Positions 38,020 to 48,808 of a stretch of DNA of 64,000 nt are shown here, piece after piece (position 1 is the stretch's first letter; the number at the start of each line of letters is the position of its first letter). Below the pieces are notes generated by a model, which made no database searches, was not told the DNA's origin, and saw only the letters and a program-made list of their open reading frames with translations. The stretch is from Owenia fusiformis. Taxonomy: Eukaryota > Annelida > Polychaeta > Sabellida > Oweniidae. The DNA lies in the NCBI GenBank assembly GCA_903813345.2, contig CAIIXF020000012.1, forward strand, positions 14,180,932-14,244,931, in the 5' to 3' direction. The position numbers and the translations under genes were made by a program.

Positions 38020-38266
38020 TGCGCATGTGCGGTATCAAGCACTTCCTACTTCCGGTCTTTCAGAACACGGTACTTTTTGTCTTGAATTATTTTTAAACTA
38101 TATTTTCTCTTTTAAAAACGTATTACTTGTATTCCATCTTTGTAGGAAATTGATAAATTATAATTTTTTGACATTTTCCTTATTTACGACATCTTTGAAA
38201 TTTGGCGCCAAATCTGGTTCAAACTGGATTGTGGGAGCTGACCTTTTCTTTAATGCGCCATTTTAC
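38020..38266. promoter_or_regulatory. Shared syntaxin-1/Ran promoter region with NRF1-, ETS-, E2F- and YY1-like sites
   Basis: Seen: TGCGCATGTGCGG (38020-38032, one step from the NRF1 palindrome), ACTTCCGG (38048-38055, ETS core), the perfect palindrome TTTGGCGCCAAA (38201-38212, E2F type) and GCGCCATTTT near 38255 (YY1/E2F type). They lie 155-400 bases upstream of the syntaxin ATG and before the proposed Ran first exon. Known: such sites mark broad promoters of housekeeping and growth genes. Function here is inferred. Confidence 0.5.
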
Positions 38267-38277
38267 AGGGAATCATT

Positions 38278-39330
38278 CGTAAGTATTTCCTTACAATCGG
38301 TTTAAAATCTCTATCATCACATGCATTTGGCTCTAAAAATGTACGTTATTTAATAAAGGAGTATGTGATGTGTAATTGAGATCATTCTGGGACGTTGGCA
38401 TTCGTGATTTCTCATTATACGATGATTTTCTTTCTATTGAGAATTCTGACATTCTTTGTTTTTTCAAAAATTCGCCGGTCTTTTATTTAGATTATCTTTT
38501 TTTATGTACAGACACAGTGTTAAAGGCTTATATTTTTGTTAGATTTATACAATTAATTCTTCTGACAATCTATGAAATATCATAAAACTACAGAACAACA
38601 TAAAAAGGGAAAGTTGTATCACACCACAAAAACTGGTCATTGAAGGCATTGAAAGTGAAACCTGAAGATATTTCATAAATTCATTCATTCAGTTCCATGA
38701 TTCATCACTTCCTAAGTTACTGTACGCCCGGTATTATTCGCGAGCTTTAATTTCGCGAAAACACGGTTTCGCGGCTATTAAATTTCGCGAATACTGTATT
38801 TTATCGTATTCGGGGATTCCCCAGTATATGATGTCCAATCAAATTGCAGGCTACGATCACGTGAACAATCGTGCGCACGTGCGCTTTCATTGCCGTGCAT
38901 GCGCATAGTAAAGTCATGGAGTTGCACAGTACTATTGAAGTACTATAACTCGATCCAAACTAGTAGATAAAACGAAATGCATCAGAGCCCCGGGTAAAAA
39001 CAAATTCCCGGGGATTTAATTTGCAATTTCGCGACGATAATTTTTCGCGATTTTAACACCCTCGCGAAAAGCGCAAAAGTTAATCGCACGCGAATAATAC
39101 CGGGCGTACAGTATGTCACAGGAGGCGGGTTACTCACCCTTCAAAAAAAAGAATAAAGTGACATTCATTCCCCTTCCCTCTGCGTTACTTTGAGTTTTTT
39201 TTTATTATTTTTGACATTTTTTCTCAAAATAGCCGCGTTATCGGAGTGAAAATAAGAATTGTTTAATATTTCGATCAACGTATAAACCTTTGTACAGGCC
39301 TATATAATATTGTTCTGTTTGCATTATAGG
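38278..39330 (+). other. Putative Ran 5' UTR intron (38279-39329)
   Basis: A strong donor ATTC/GTAAGTAT lies at 38278-38279 and a pyrimidine-rich acceptor TTCTGTTTGCATTATAG ends at 39329, leaving 22 untranslated bases before the Ran ATG at 39352. This would put a noncoding first exon just right of the E2F and YY1-like sites. It is inferred from splice signals only. Confidence 0.45.
38718..39113. mobile_element. 396 bp TA-flanked MITE between syntaxin-1 and Ran
   Basis: Seen: perfect inverted ends TA CTGTACGCCCGGTATTATTC at the left and the exact reverse complement at the right, continuing a few more bases (GCG). Subterminal inverted blocks contain TTCGCGA motifs. TA at both edges fits a Tc1/mariner-type target. 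It is GC- and CpG-rich compared with its surroundings. It lies in the proposed Ran 5' UTR intron. Confidence 0.8.
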
Positions 39331-39351
39331 TAAGAAAACAAGTAACTAAAC

Positions 39352-42300
39352 ATGGCACAACAAGAACCTGTTGCGATCTTCAAGGTAAGTGAAAATATTC
39401 AAAGAATTATTTTAGGTTCAGCTGGAAAGTAACATTTTGGCAAAAAATGCTATACCTGCACATGTTATTTTCTGGTACAAAATTAAATATGAAGGCATGT
39501 ATATATTTTCTTGCTTTTTTCAGGAAAGTATCATTACATTGTCAGTGTTTTCAGTAGGTTTGTCCAAGATTGTGTGTGTCCCTGGGAAGTAACGATTTTC
39601 AAAAAATGTTCCCGGGAATTCAAAGTCACGCTTTTTTGCTATTTATCGGTCTAAATCAGTGTTCTGGCGATTCTAAAGATAAAATACTTATTCTAGTGAG
39701 AAGTTCATATGGTTAAAATAACGAAATATTGAAATGTTACCATGTATCTACTTAGCAGTTTGTTCTATGTCATCCCTCCTCCCAGGTTACATTGTGGAAC
39801 TCAGCCAAACACGACAGTGAAGGCAACAACATATCGATCTTGATCTTAGCAGAACTTTTGGAAATTTAGGTCGTCCATTTTGCAAGCTCACGTGACTGAT
39901 CATGTAACACGTGTCTGATCACGTGACATGTGTCTGATCACGTGATTAGTTACTGTATCGATCATGTAACTAAATGAGGTGTCACCCAACCATGTCTTCA
40001 AGGAAAACTGTAGTAAATATTTTGGAAAATGTTTTGCGAGCATTTGCTACTGATTATAGAAGGCACAATTAGGCAACGAACGGAACTGATAAATTGTATT
40101 TCGTGCCTAACAGGTCCAGTACGCAACGAAAGAAACTGCTAAATTGTATTTTTAGTCTGCTTATTGATCTATTGATTCATAAAGACCTAAAATGATGCAT
40201 TCATATAAGACCGCCTCCTATATGAAAATACAACACATAAAGTGGTGATAAACAACGAACTAAAGTTGAAAGATTGCAACGTTCGCTACTTTGTTCAATT
40301 CCTGAAATCTCCAAGGGGCTGCAAATGGGAAATTCTTTAGACTTAGATTTTATAACGTTTTGCATTAGCGAATACAAGCTTACTTACCTTCTGGAGGCTT
40401 CTTGTTTTTTTATTGATGATAAAAATCAGTGTTTTATTGCCATGTGTAAGATATATTTTATATTTTTTTAGATGGTCTTGGTTGGTGATGGCGGTGTTGG
40501 AAAAACAACCTTTGTAAAACGTCATTTGACTGGGGAATTTGAAAAGAAATATGTGGGTATGTACATTTTTTTATTTTATTTGATTTTATATCTACATTTT
40601 CCAGCATGGTTTTGTCAGTACCATTTGACCTTAAGTTGAACATTATTTTGAGGTACCAAAAGTCCTCCACTTACCATACAGGGGTCTATTGCTCCAAACT
40701 CCGTAAAGTTATGGATTCATTAATTAATTGTTCGTCCTCACACTTGCGTAATTGTGCATTTCTCGAAAAATATCATAGATTTACAGGATTTTATGGGATT
40801 TCCGTAAGTTAACGATATTCATGACGTCATAGCCTTCTTTTCCTGTAACTTTATGGCCACATCAGACCCCGTCTTTTACTATTTACTGAAGAATTACGAT
40901 AGGGAGATACAATTTGAAACTCCAGAAATATTTCTAGTTACTTTTTCAATGCTACGGAAATCGTAACTTTACGGGTCCGTAACTTTACAGAGTTTGAGAA
41001 ATAGACCCCTGTGTCTATTGGTTATGTCTTGGAGGAGGGTCTCTTACCTAGTACTGAACACAGAAAACATAAGAATATTCAATGCATACTCTTTCAGCCA
41101 CACTTGGAGTGGAGGTACATCCATTGACGTTCCACACAACGCGTGGGCCAATCAGATTCAACGTCTGGGATACTGCTGGTCAAGAGAAATTCGGAGGACT
41201 CAGGGATGGCTACTATATTCAAGGTAGGTTCCCTTGCTTAAATTTAGAACTAGGGGTATGTATCAGGTAGCAAAATTACATGTGAGTTACAACTTTCCAA
41301 TCAACCAGATGAAATATTTGAAAATGATTTTTGATAAGTATAATGTTTTTAGGTCATTTTTAAATTTAAAAAGCAGATATCTGTGAATACTTAAAGGCTG
41401 CAATTGGACACTGATGACATGCTAAAACCTATCCCAGTCTAGCTTATAGAGTTTGGTCAAATGTCCTATAATATTCTCGATCAGTTACAATTTTTGGACA
41501 GCAGCCGAAGATGGGGAAGATCTAACCCTAAATCTTCAAAGAATTTGATTGGTTCATTGAAGCATTTTTGGCCATCTTTGTGTTATAAACATCTTCTGTT
41601 GTGCTGCATCAATGCTCTCTCATTCATGATCTAACTTTTAATCTTGTGCATATTTCAGGCCAATGTGCGATTATTATGTTTGATGTAACAGCCCGTGTGA
41701 CTTACAAAAATGTCCCCAACTGGCACAGAGATCTTGTACGTGTGTGTGAAGGTATACCCATAGTCCTCTGTGGAAACAAAGTAGACATTAAGGACAGAAA
41801 AGTTAAAGCAAAGGCCATCACTTTCCATAGGAAGAAAAATTTACAGGTAAGGAGTTGATGAACCCTCGTAGTGTTCTCCCCAGGATTTTTCTCAAGTTTT
41901 TTTTAAAATTTTGTCCAAGTCTGGTCAAAATATTTTTCCTGATTTTTTCAATTTCAAGTGGGTGGAAATGTATTCTCAGGTGGGTGTAACCCTACTCTCA
42001 AAATCTCAAAATTCATCAATGGTATACTTTTTCATGGCACAGTCCAGCTCCAAAGTGAACATTGTGATTGTTATTTTGGCGTTTATACTGTGTAAATCAA
42101 TTGTTGCACACGCTATATCACCTCTTCTGACTATGTGAAGTTGTGACACGAAGTTTCAACAACAAATTATGAACTTGGCTTTTTAAAGAGAGAAACATAT
42201 CTAGTGAGCAAACTAAACAAAAAATTGCCTCAATTTTAAGATATTTTTGGCTCATATTATTGAATCATTTATTTCCTAGAAATTCCCTAGATGGATACTT

Positions 42301-44524
42301 TACTTTAGGAATACTAGACTTTTACAATAATGTACAAAGTTTCAATGACAAAATAATTCTTGGGCTAGTTTACCATGTAAGTGAAGCCTATTTTACACTT
42401 AAAGAATATTGACTCGATATAACTATAGAATGACTAAGTAGTTACTAAATATTCAATATTTACACATGTACTAAATGCATCTATGTGTTTGACACTCTGT
42501 ATAATATTATATATAATTAAATATATTATTTTTCCTTTTGTATTTCAGTACTATGACATCAGTGCAAAGAGTAACTACAATTTCGAGAAGCCATTCTTAT
42601 GGCTGGCTAGGAAAAATATTGGTGATCAGAATTTAGAATTTGCAGAAATGCCTGCTCTACAACCCCCAGAGGTCGTTATGAACAAAGACCAAATTGACAA
42701 ATGTGAACGAGAACTAGAGGTATGTCTGATAGTAAGGCCCAGTCCAAAAATTGCAGGAAGTGGCCCAAGTATATCAATGGGGAAATGGCTCCTTTTGAGT
42801 AACTTTCTGGGGCTTTACATTAGACTGCATAGTACATAGCCTGTGATGGATGTCATTTTTATGCCGCCACTCAGATGTGTAGTAGTCAATGTTTTTTGTT
42901 GCACTTAAAGAAAATGTTATATGGCACCTTATGCTGTTGAGGGGGTGAGATCACATAAATCTTGTCATCAAAATCATAGGAAAAACCTACATTAAATTTG
43001 AAAGTCAGAACAAACTATCAAGATCTGATTTTGGCACGCTGTGTAAAGTGATCGCCATAAATAAAAAAAATGACACCTGGATTTTCTATCACCATTTCCA
43101 GTAAGGGTCTAACGGTGCACCGAAACCGCGGTGCTCCGCGGTTCTTGGGCCTCGGTCGGTACGTTCGGTTCGAAAACTCCGATGTTCGGTTTTTTAACAG
43201 TTCGTTAATTCAGAAAAAAGTGCCGTTCGCTAAAGTAGAGGAAGATGAAACGAGAGGTGAAGATTTCGGCATTCTAAACGCTCCAAAGTCGTACAAGGCC
43301 CACTGTTGGGGTTATTTTGGATTTCCAACGAGAGATGGTGTTCCTCTCCCAGAAAGAACGATATAGTCTAATATGCCGGCTTTGCAAAATCGTTATGGTA
43401 TATGAGAAAGGTACGTGTGAAAAAATGTGAAAATATTTGCTGTCTGCAGAAATAGAATAGATCAGAGTTATACATGCTCCCGGGCCGCATATTTTTTATG
43501 AAATTGCGCCATCTATTTATCATCGCATAAATAAAATACAATACAAAGTTAATGATTAATTTGTAAATAAAACTGACTTATATCAGAGGTGAACATGCTC
43601 CCAGGCTGCTCATATAAATAATGAAATCGCGCCATCTTTTTGAGTTATTTGATTTTTTACATTAAAGTGCGATAAGAACCGAACACCGAAACCGAGGAAA
43701 TAAAAACCGTGAACCGAACCGAGGAATTATGAAACCGTGAGAGCCCTAATTTCCAGACCATGGTGATTTGAGACTTCATACTTTCCAATAATGTCTAGAT
43801 ACACATCCCTTAAGTTTTGTATACTCTCATCCACTGATGTATAGCCTCTTGAAAATTCTCATCTTTTTAACATGGGAAATCCTCACTTCAGCAAATCCAG
43901 GTGTCATTTATTTATTTATGGTGAGCACTGTAAATTACTAATTACCATTTTGATTATTTCAATAAAAAAGTGTGATATTTATCACTCTGTGTCTTGTTTG
44001 TGAATAGTTTTTGGCATTCAGCATTCACAACAAATTTGAACACTTTTTGTGATTGCAACAGGGATAATTTTGTCAAGTTAAATCTTAGTATAAATATTCA
44101 CCCTGTTCTTTGCCTTGTATAATCAAACAGCTCTTGTTTTGACTTAAAGGCACAGTCCAGCTCCAAAGTGAACATTGTGATTGTTACTTTGGCGTTTATA
44201 CTGTGTAGATCAATTGTTGTACACGCTATATCACCTCTTCTGACTATGTGAAGTTGTGACACGAAGTTTCAACAACAAATTATTAACTTTGCTAAATGTC
44301 AACTCAAATAAATGTGTATTAGCTGTCTTTGCCTTTGGTAGTAGACCTAACGATGCTTGGTTTTCAATTGATCCATGCACATGTGTTTGATTTATACAAT
44401 CATTTGAAGAACTTGCACAGAATTGGGATCAATTTTAATGTGAAATATAATTGTTGACTCTTTATTATGCTTTCAGGAAGCCCAAAATGTTGCACTTCCA
44501 GATGATGACGATAATGATTTATAG
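39352..44524 (+). CDS. RAN: GTP-binding nuclear protein Ran, complete
   Basis: Seen: coding exons 39352-39384, 40472-40556, 41098-41223, 41659-41846, 42549-42719 and 44477-44524, all with GT-AG introns and joining in frame to 651 bp, 216 residues plus TAG. Residues 16-23 are the P-loop GDGGVGKT; switch I contains TLGVEVHPL; switch II is [11 protein letters not shown] with the catalytic Gln at 68; NKVD and SAK base-recognition motifs follow; the C-terminus is acidic, LPDDDDNDL. Length equals vertebrate Ran, and there is no C-terminal lipidation cysteine, as expected for Ran. Known: Ran cycles between RCC1-loaded GTP and RanGAP-hydrolysed GDP, powering importin/exportin transport and guiding spindle and nuclear-envelope assembly. 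An AG acceptor at 39328-39329, 22 bases before the ATG, suggests a 5' UTR intron. Val20 stands where Ran usually has Thr. It is head-to-head with syntaxin-1. Introns 4 and 5 hold repeats and a hAT remnant. Confidence 0.97.
41875..42010 (+). repeat. GGTGGGTGCAA dispersed family, copy in Ran intron 4
   Basis: Begins TTCTCCCCAGGATTTTTCTC and contains TCTCAGGTGGGTG and CTCAAAATCTCA. Related copies: 2820-3005, 24835-24990 (reversed) and 30230-30415. Shared core words are GGTGGGTGCAA and GATTTTTC. Confidence 0.6.
42036..42183 (+). repeat. 140 bp repeat, copy 1 (Ran intron 4)
   Basis: Starts GGCACAGTCCAGCTCC and ends around TTTCAACAACAAATTA. A near-identical copy in the same orientation lies at 44149-44292 in intron 5. 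No terminal inverted repeats are obvious; SINE-like but unclassified. Confidence 0.7.
43102..43748 (+). mobile_element. hAT transposon deletion derivative with BED-finger remnant, in Ran intron 5
   Basis: Seen: an 8 bp target duplication ATTTCCAG at 43094-43101 and 43749-43756; termini TAAGGGTCTAACGG and, reversed, TAGGGCTCTCACGG. Inside, about 43270-43410 encodes [13 protein letters not shown] followed, after a one-base frame change, by [16 protein letters not shown]. Known: this resembles the BED zinc finger at the start of ZBED-type hAT transposases (W-x-x-F...C-x2-C). The rest of the transposase is absent. Confidence 0.78.
44149..44292 (+). repeat. 140 bp repeat, copy 2 (Ran intron 5)
   Basis: Same family as 42036-42183, differing at a handful of positions, and ending within 190 bases of the last Ran exon. 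Confidence 0.7.
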
Positions 44525-44599
44525 ACAGTTGAAAAGCCGGACTATTTATTGTAAAGGAGCATCTACTGTACAGAACACCCAAGCTCGTGGTTTAAAAAA

Positions 44600-44735
44600 C
44601 TCTATTCATGTTACATGGCGTACACCAGAGCACCCTTACTCATGGTACGTGGCGTACACCAAATAGCAACCTCATCATAGTACGTGGTGTACACCATAGC
44701 ACCCTCACTCATGGTAAATGGCGTACTCCAAAGAC
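44600..44735 (+). repeat. 35 bp minisatellite in the Ran 3' UTR
   Basis: About four imperfect copies of a unit containing CATGGTACGTGGCGTACACC, alternating with GAGCACCCTCACT-type text, beginning about 80 bases after the Ran stop. It is expected to be in the mature transcript if the downstream polyadenylation site is used. Confidence 0.7.
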
Positions 44736-45560
44736 CTACAGTCCTACACATATTATTCTACCATTGTATGTCAGTATGTGTGAAACTTTATCAGGCTTTG
44801 TAAAATCATCACCTCTCAGTTCATAGACATTCTATTGGAACATCACTCTAAGGATTTGAATGGATACATCAGTACATCTAAACAACAACCTCACTGTGGC
44901 AAACATTGAAGGATTAAAGCGCTTGTGATGTGAGGAATTTAACTGAACTGAGTTTGTGTATGTGTTTCTCATTTATTCATGTATGCTGCCAATATGATAT
45001 GAACCATGTCATTAAAACTGGATCATTTTGGATTACACCTGAACTACACAAACAATGCATTGAATAATGCCCATATAAGGCCATATTACGATTGAAAGAT
45101 CTCACTGGATAACAGCGTTTTGGGATATCATGTATTAATGTGAGATAGCGATATGATGATTGTTTGCTGCAGTATGTGACATCAAGTCTTGATAATTGAC
45201 ATCTAAATTGAGAAATGACATCTAAATTTGTTCTTCTGCTTTACAGTATAACATTGATATATGCCATTCGTGTAGAGTTTCAACAAAATGTACAATGTTG
45301 ATCATTGATCTCAGTAAATTCAATCTAATTGTATTGAGTCTCATTATTTGCGTCTGGCAGAGTCTCAGTTTTGAGTAATTTGATTGGGTCATTTAACCTC
45401 TGGATATATTATTGCATTGTTCTAATCCTATGTGATTTAAAAATTAAAGTGTAATGTGCTGGTAATTTCAAAGCTTAATACATGTAAATAATGAAATGGT
45501 ATGTTGTGTTTAAGAATGTCACATTTGATTCAACCTTTCAAAGCTTGTTTTTATGTCACA

Positions 45561-45566
45561 AATAAA
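45561..45566 (+). terminator. Ran polyadenylation signal AATAAA (candidate)
   Basis: An AATAAA hexamer about 1.04 kb after the Ran stop, in AT-rich sequence with TTTTT stretches downstream, and before the edge of the duplication unit. A weaker AT-rich hexamer (ATTAAA-like) near 45443 could also serve. Confidence 0.45.
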
Positions 45567-47204
45567 GTTATTTACTTATGATCTGTATATGGATGACAAA
45601 CAATTCAGTGGAATTTTCTTGTTTTTCACTTTTTAAATGGAAGGTTGAATATGATGTTAGAATGGTAGCTTTATTTTTGTACTTTGCTAGTGGTATACTG
45701 ATATACTGTACTATCATTGCCTATTGAAGCCATATAAATGTTTGTCATTCTCTATGAAAATAAAAAAATTAAAAAACTTCAATGTTTAGTATGTATTATG
45801 GTGGTTATGTGTACTCTTAAAGAATTAGAAATTGGAAGGGTGTCCAACCAGACCCCAACCTGTCAAGCAAAAGTTCTTAATTCCATCAGACCAACTGTCT
45901 ACACTAGGAATTTTGATAACCTGTCAAAAATATTGAGGTGATTTTCAAAGCTTCGCCCATCTAAAATTCCTTCACATACCTGCTATTAATTTATCTTGCT
46001 GAAATAAATGATTGGCCACAAAACAAATTGTAACCAATAAGAGCCAGGGTTACTTGGAGCCTTGTTGCACTTTGCGCACTTGGGAAATAATAAACTGATA
46101 AAGAAGGTGTGATATTTGGCAAATACCCCAATGGTCAAATGAATCAATCGGCATATCTCAATGGATATCACAAAATATCAAAAATACACTGACCTGAATC
46201 AATTGCAAACTTAATAATTTCACAATATGACATCAGATGTGTAAATATGAAGTATGCAATTGATTCAAGTCATACTTTTAAAGTAAAAGGTACATTTTTC
46301 AAGCTAAACCGTTTGATAGACTGATCTGAAATATTTAGGAAAACTGCAGTTGATTAGTTTTTACTCCAACTAATGTTAAGGCGGTCACTTTCTTGGTAAG
46401 TAAGGTATAAAGGTCAACAATGGATTAGTCTGGCATTCTGGCCAATTTGGACTTTCTGTTTTGAAACTTGTTTGCTCACCATGTTCCTTGTTTTTCTAAT
46501 GATACAATGTTCGAATATGATTTTATGTCCCCTCCACATTCAAAATTGCCATAGTGTGGCAATATATTGCAGCATATTTGTTCATCCGACAGTTTTCTCA
46601 TTAAGAGCTACGATTATCACCTTCGAATGTCCAGGGATACTTTTTAGTGCATACAGATACTGACAATACACAGGGATAGTAGAGTACAGTTCAAACGTAT
46701 ATCATGGTTATATTTATACAAGATGGATTAATGAGCATCTCTAAACGTTGTTGATATTGTTTACTTCCTAATCAGCAAAGTTTAACACCAAAAATTGCTA
46801 TAATTTCAACAATATTCATCCACTTCACACAAACTTTGTTGAGAAGTCACTACATTCAAACATATTAACAATTGAAAATGAATATCACATATTGTAAATT
46901 CAAATAATAAAATGTCAAAACGCTCTCGCAGCCAAAATGATAAGAATGCAAACTTTCCAACCGTCTACGTTCGTTTCTTTAGAGTATTTACAAGTCTTTG
47001 ACAGTTTTTATTTGAGTAGCACTTTTCTAGGTTCAACCCTTTTGTTTTTGAAAAAGATTTACCATAAAACTAAAGTATTTTTTAAAAAAGCTGCCACAAA
47101 ATCTTCAAAAAACGTCTTAAAAATTTACCTTATTTTTGATTAAGGTAGGCAAGTATGAGAATAATACCACTTACCTAGATACCAAGACTGATTTTGGATT
47201 TTTA

Positions 47205-48798
47205 GTAAAATGGAGCCTTGGTCGTCTCCAGGTAATATATATACACTGTTTGTTTAATCTATATTTCCTCCAAACTATGGAGAGTTAAACATTATACATG
47301 ACATATAAATACAAAACAATATAATATACAATAATGAAATCACAGCACTACATTATATTTTATGATACATTTGCATGAGTAAATATAAAAACCTCACTAT
47401 TAGTATTACAAATTATACCAATTTATGGATATGTAAATTTAAAAATGTATTTAACATGCTTGGCACAAAGAGTGATAAATTTTTCCCATTGAATTTGATC
47501 AATGTTATAAAGGAGATCTGATCTCCCCCCTAAAAGGGTTTCTATTATGATATATGTTTCTGAGTTGAACAACATAACAGAATCTGCCACATTTAAAACG
47601 TCTACTATGTTTCCAAACCAACAATCTCTGGTTTTAAATAATTTTGGGCAAAAGAGTAAGGTATGTTTGACAATATCAGACGTGTTTTCGTTGCAACTCA
47701 AACAAATCAAGTCACCTTTTGTATGGAGAATTAAGAGATAGAGAAGTTGGGCATAATCCCAAGCATACGTTGGGTATTTCATACCTAGTTTCCAATGGAC
47801 AATGTTTTCATATTTGGTATGAACATTAGAAAATCTTGTCAGCTTAGGGTTAATGGAAACTGATTCTGCCCAAGTGTTTTCTTAATTTAAGTTGAATTTG
47901 ACCATTAACGGCTATTTCCATTTGTCTTTTGACATATACAGGTAGCTGCAATTTTTCAAATACATTTCCAATGATTCATACAAAATAGGGTATTCGTGCA
48001 AAATCTTAATCACGTCTTGCAAGAATCCTTTATTTTTACAATTAGTGTCAGTTCTTACAATGTAACTGCTCAGTCTGGTTAAAAAGATATTTTTGGGGAT
48101 TGAGTTCCTATTAAACCTACAGAGTCTGCCCAAAAATAATAATTTCATTTTATTAATGTAGTCTTTGACTGGCCAGAGGCCAATACAACTTAAGACACAG
48201 TCAGTTGGGGCTCTTCTAAATCTTCAATTTCTTGTTCAGTTTAACAATTCCATAATTCGCAGCCAAAAAATGCTTTTGGTAATATGAAGCGTTTCCAAAT
48301 ATTGGTACTTGTGATTGGATTTATACCATATTTTCGCATATCAATATTACAGATTGAGTTAAAGGTTCTTTTTGCTAATTCACATGATGCATCAATAGTG
48401 TTTTTACAGCTTAAACTTCTATCGATGATATTTCCAACGTAAACTTGTTCAGTTCTCCTTGGAATTGGTTCATCACCTAAGTGCCAGTAAGATGAATTTT
48501 TGGCCAGAGCACTTTTGCCAAATACAACAGCAGCACTTTTGCCATTTATGCCTGAATGATAAAGTAAACGCCAGCGTTTGCTGTAGTCATATACAATATC
48601 TAAAAGATGTTGGAGCCCTTTGGGAGTATTGGACATGATAGTAGTGTCATCGGCGACCAGTAATGTGGGCAATGTCAGGTTTCCGACTCGGACGCCAAAT
48701 GGTGACGCACATAACTCGGTGATCAGCTCATCAATATATACCATGAACCAGATTGATGAACAGACCCGGCCCTGACCACATCCCTGCTCTACAGTAAA
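47205..48798 (-). mobile_element. Non-LTR retrotransposon (LINE) fragment with reverse transcriptase
   Basis: Seen on the minus strand: an open frame from about 48795 to 48241 with EQGCGQGRVCSSIW (the G-QG-S motif region of reverse transcriptases) and, further on, LLVADDTTIMS, a variant of the FADD/YADD catalytic box, then a thumb-like region ending in FGCELWNC. Further frames at 47912-48148 and 47423-47782 continue the same coding tail, the last with a C-x2-C...H...C pattern (CLSCNENTSD, then HTLLFCP). Frames are interrupted, so it is dead. Boundaries come from comparison with unit B, which lacks it. The clade is not assigned. It is in the same orientation as the lectin gene whose stop codon it nearly abuts. 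Confidence 0.8.
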
Positions 48799-48808
48799 CT
48801 AAATTGTT

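Noticed and set aside
47205-48798. LTR retrotransposon or endogenous retrovirus
   Set aside because: No long terminal repeats, integrase or gag-like frame; the thumb region and C-x2-C...H...C tail fit a non-LTR element.
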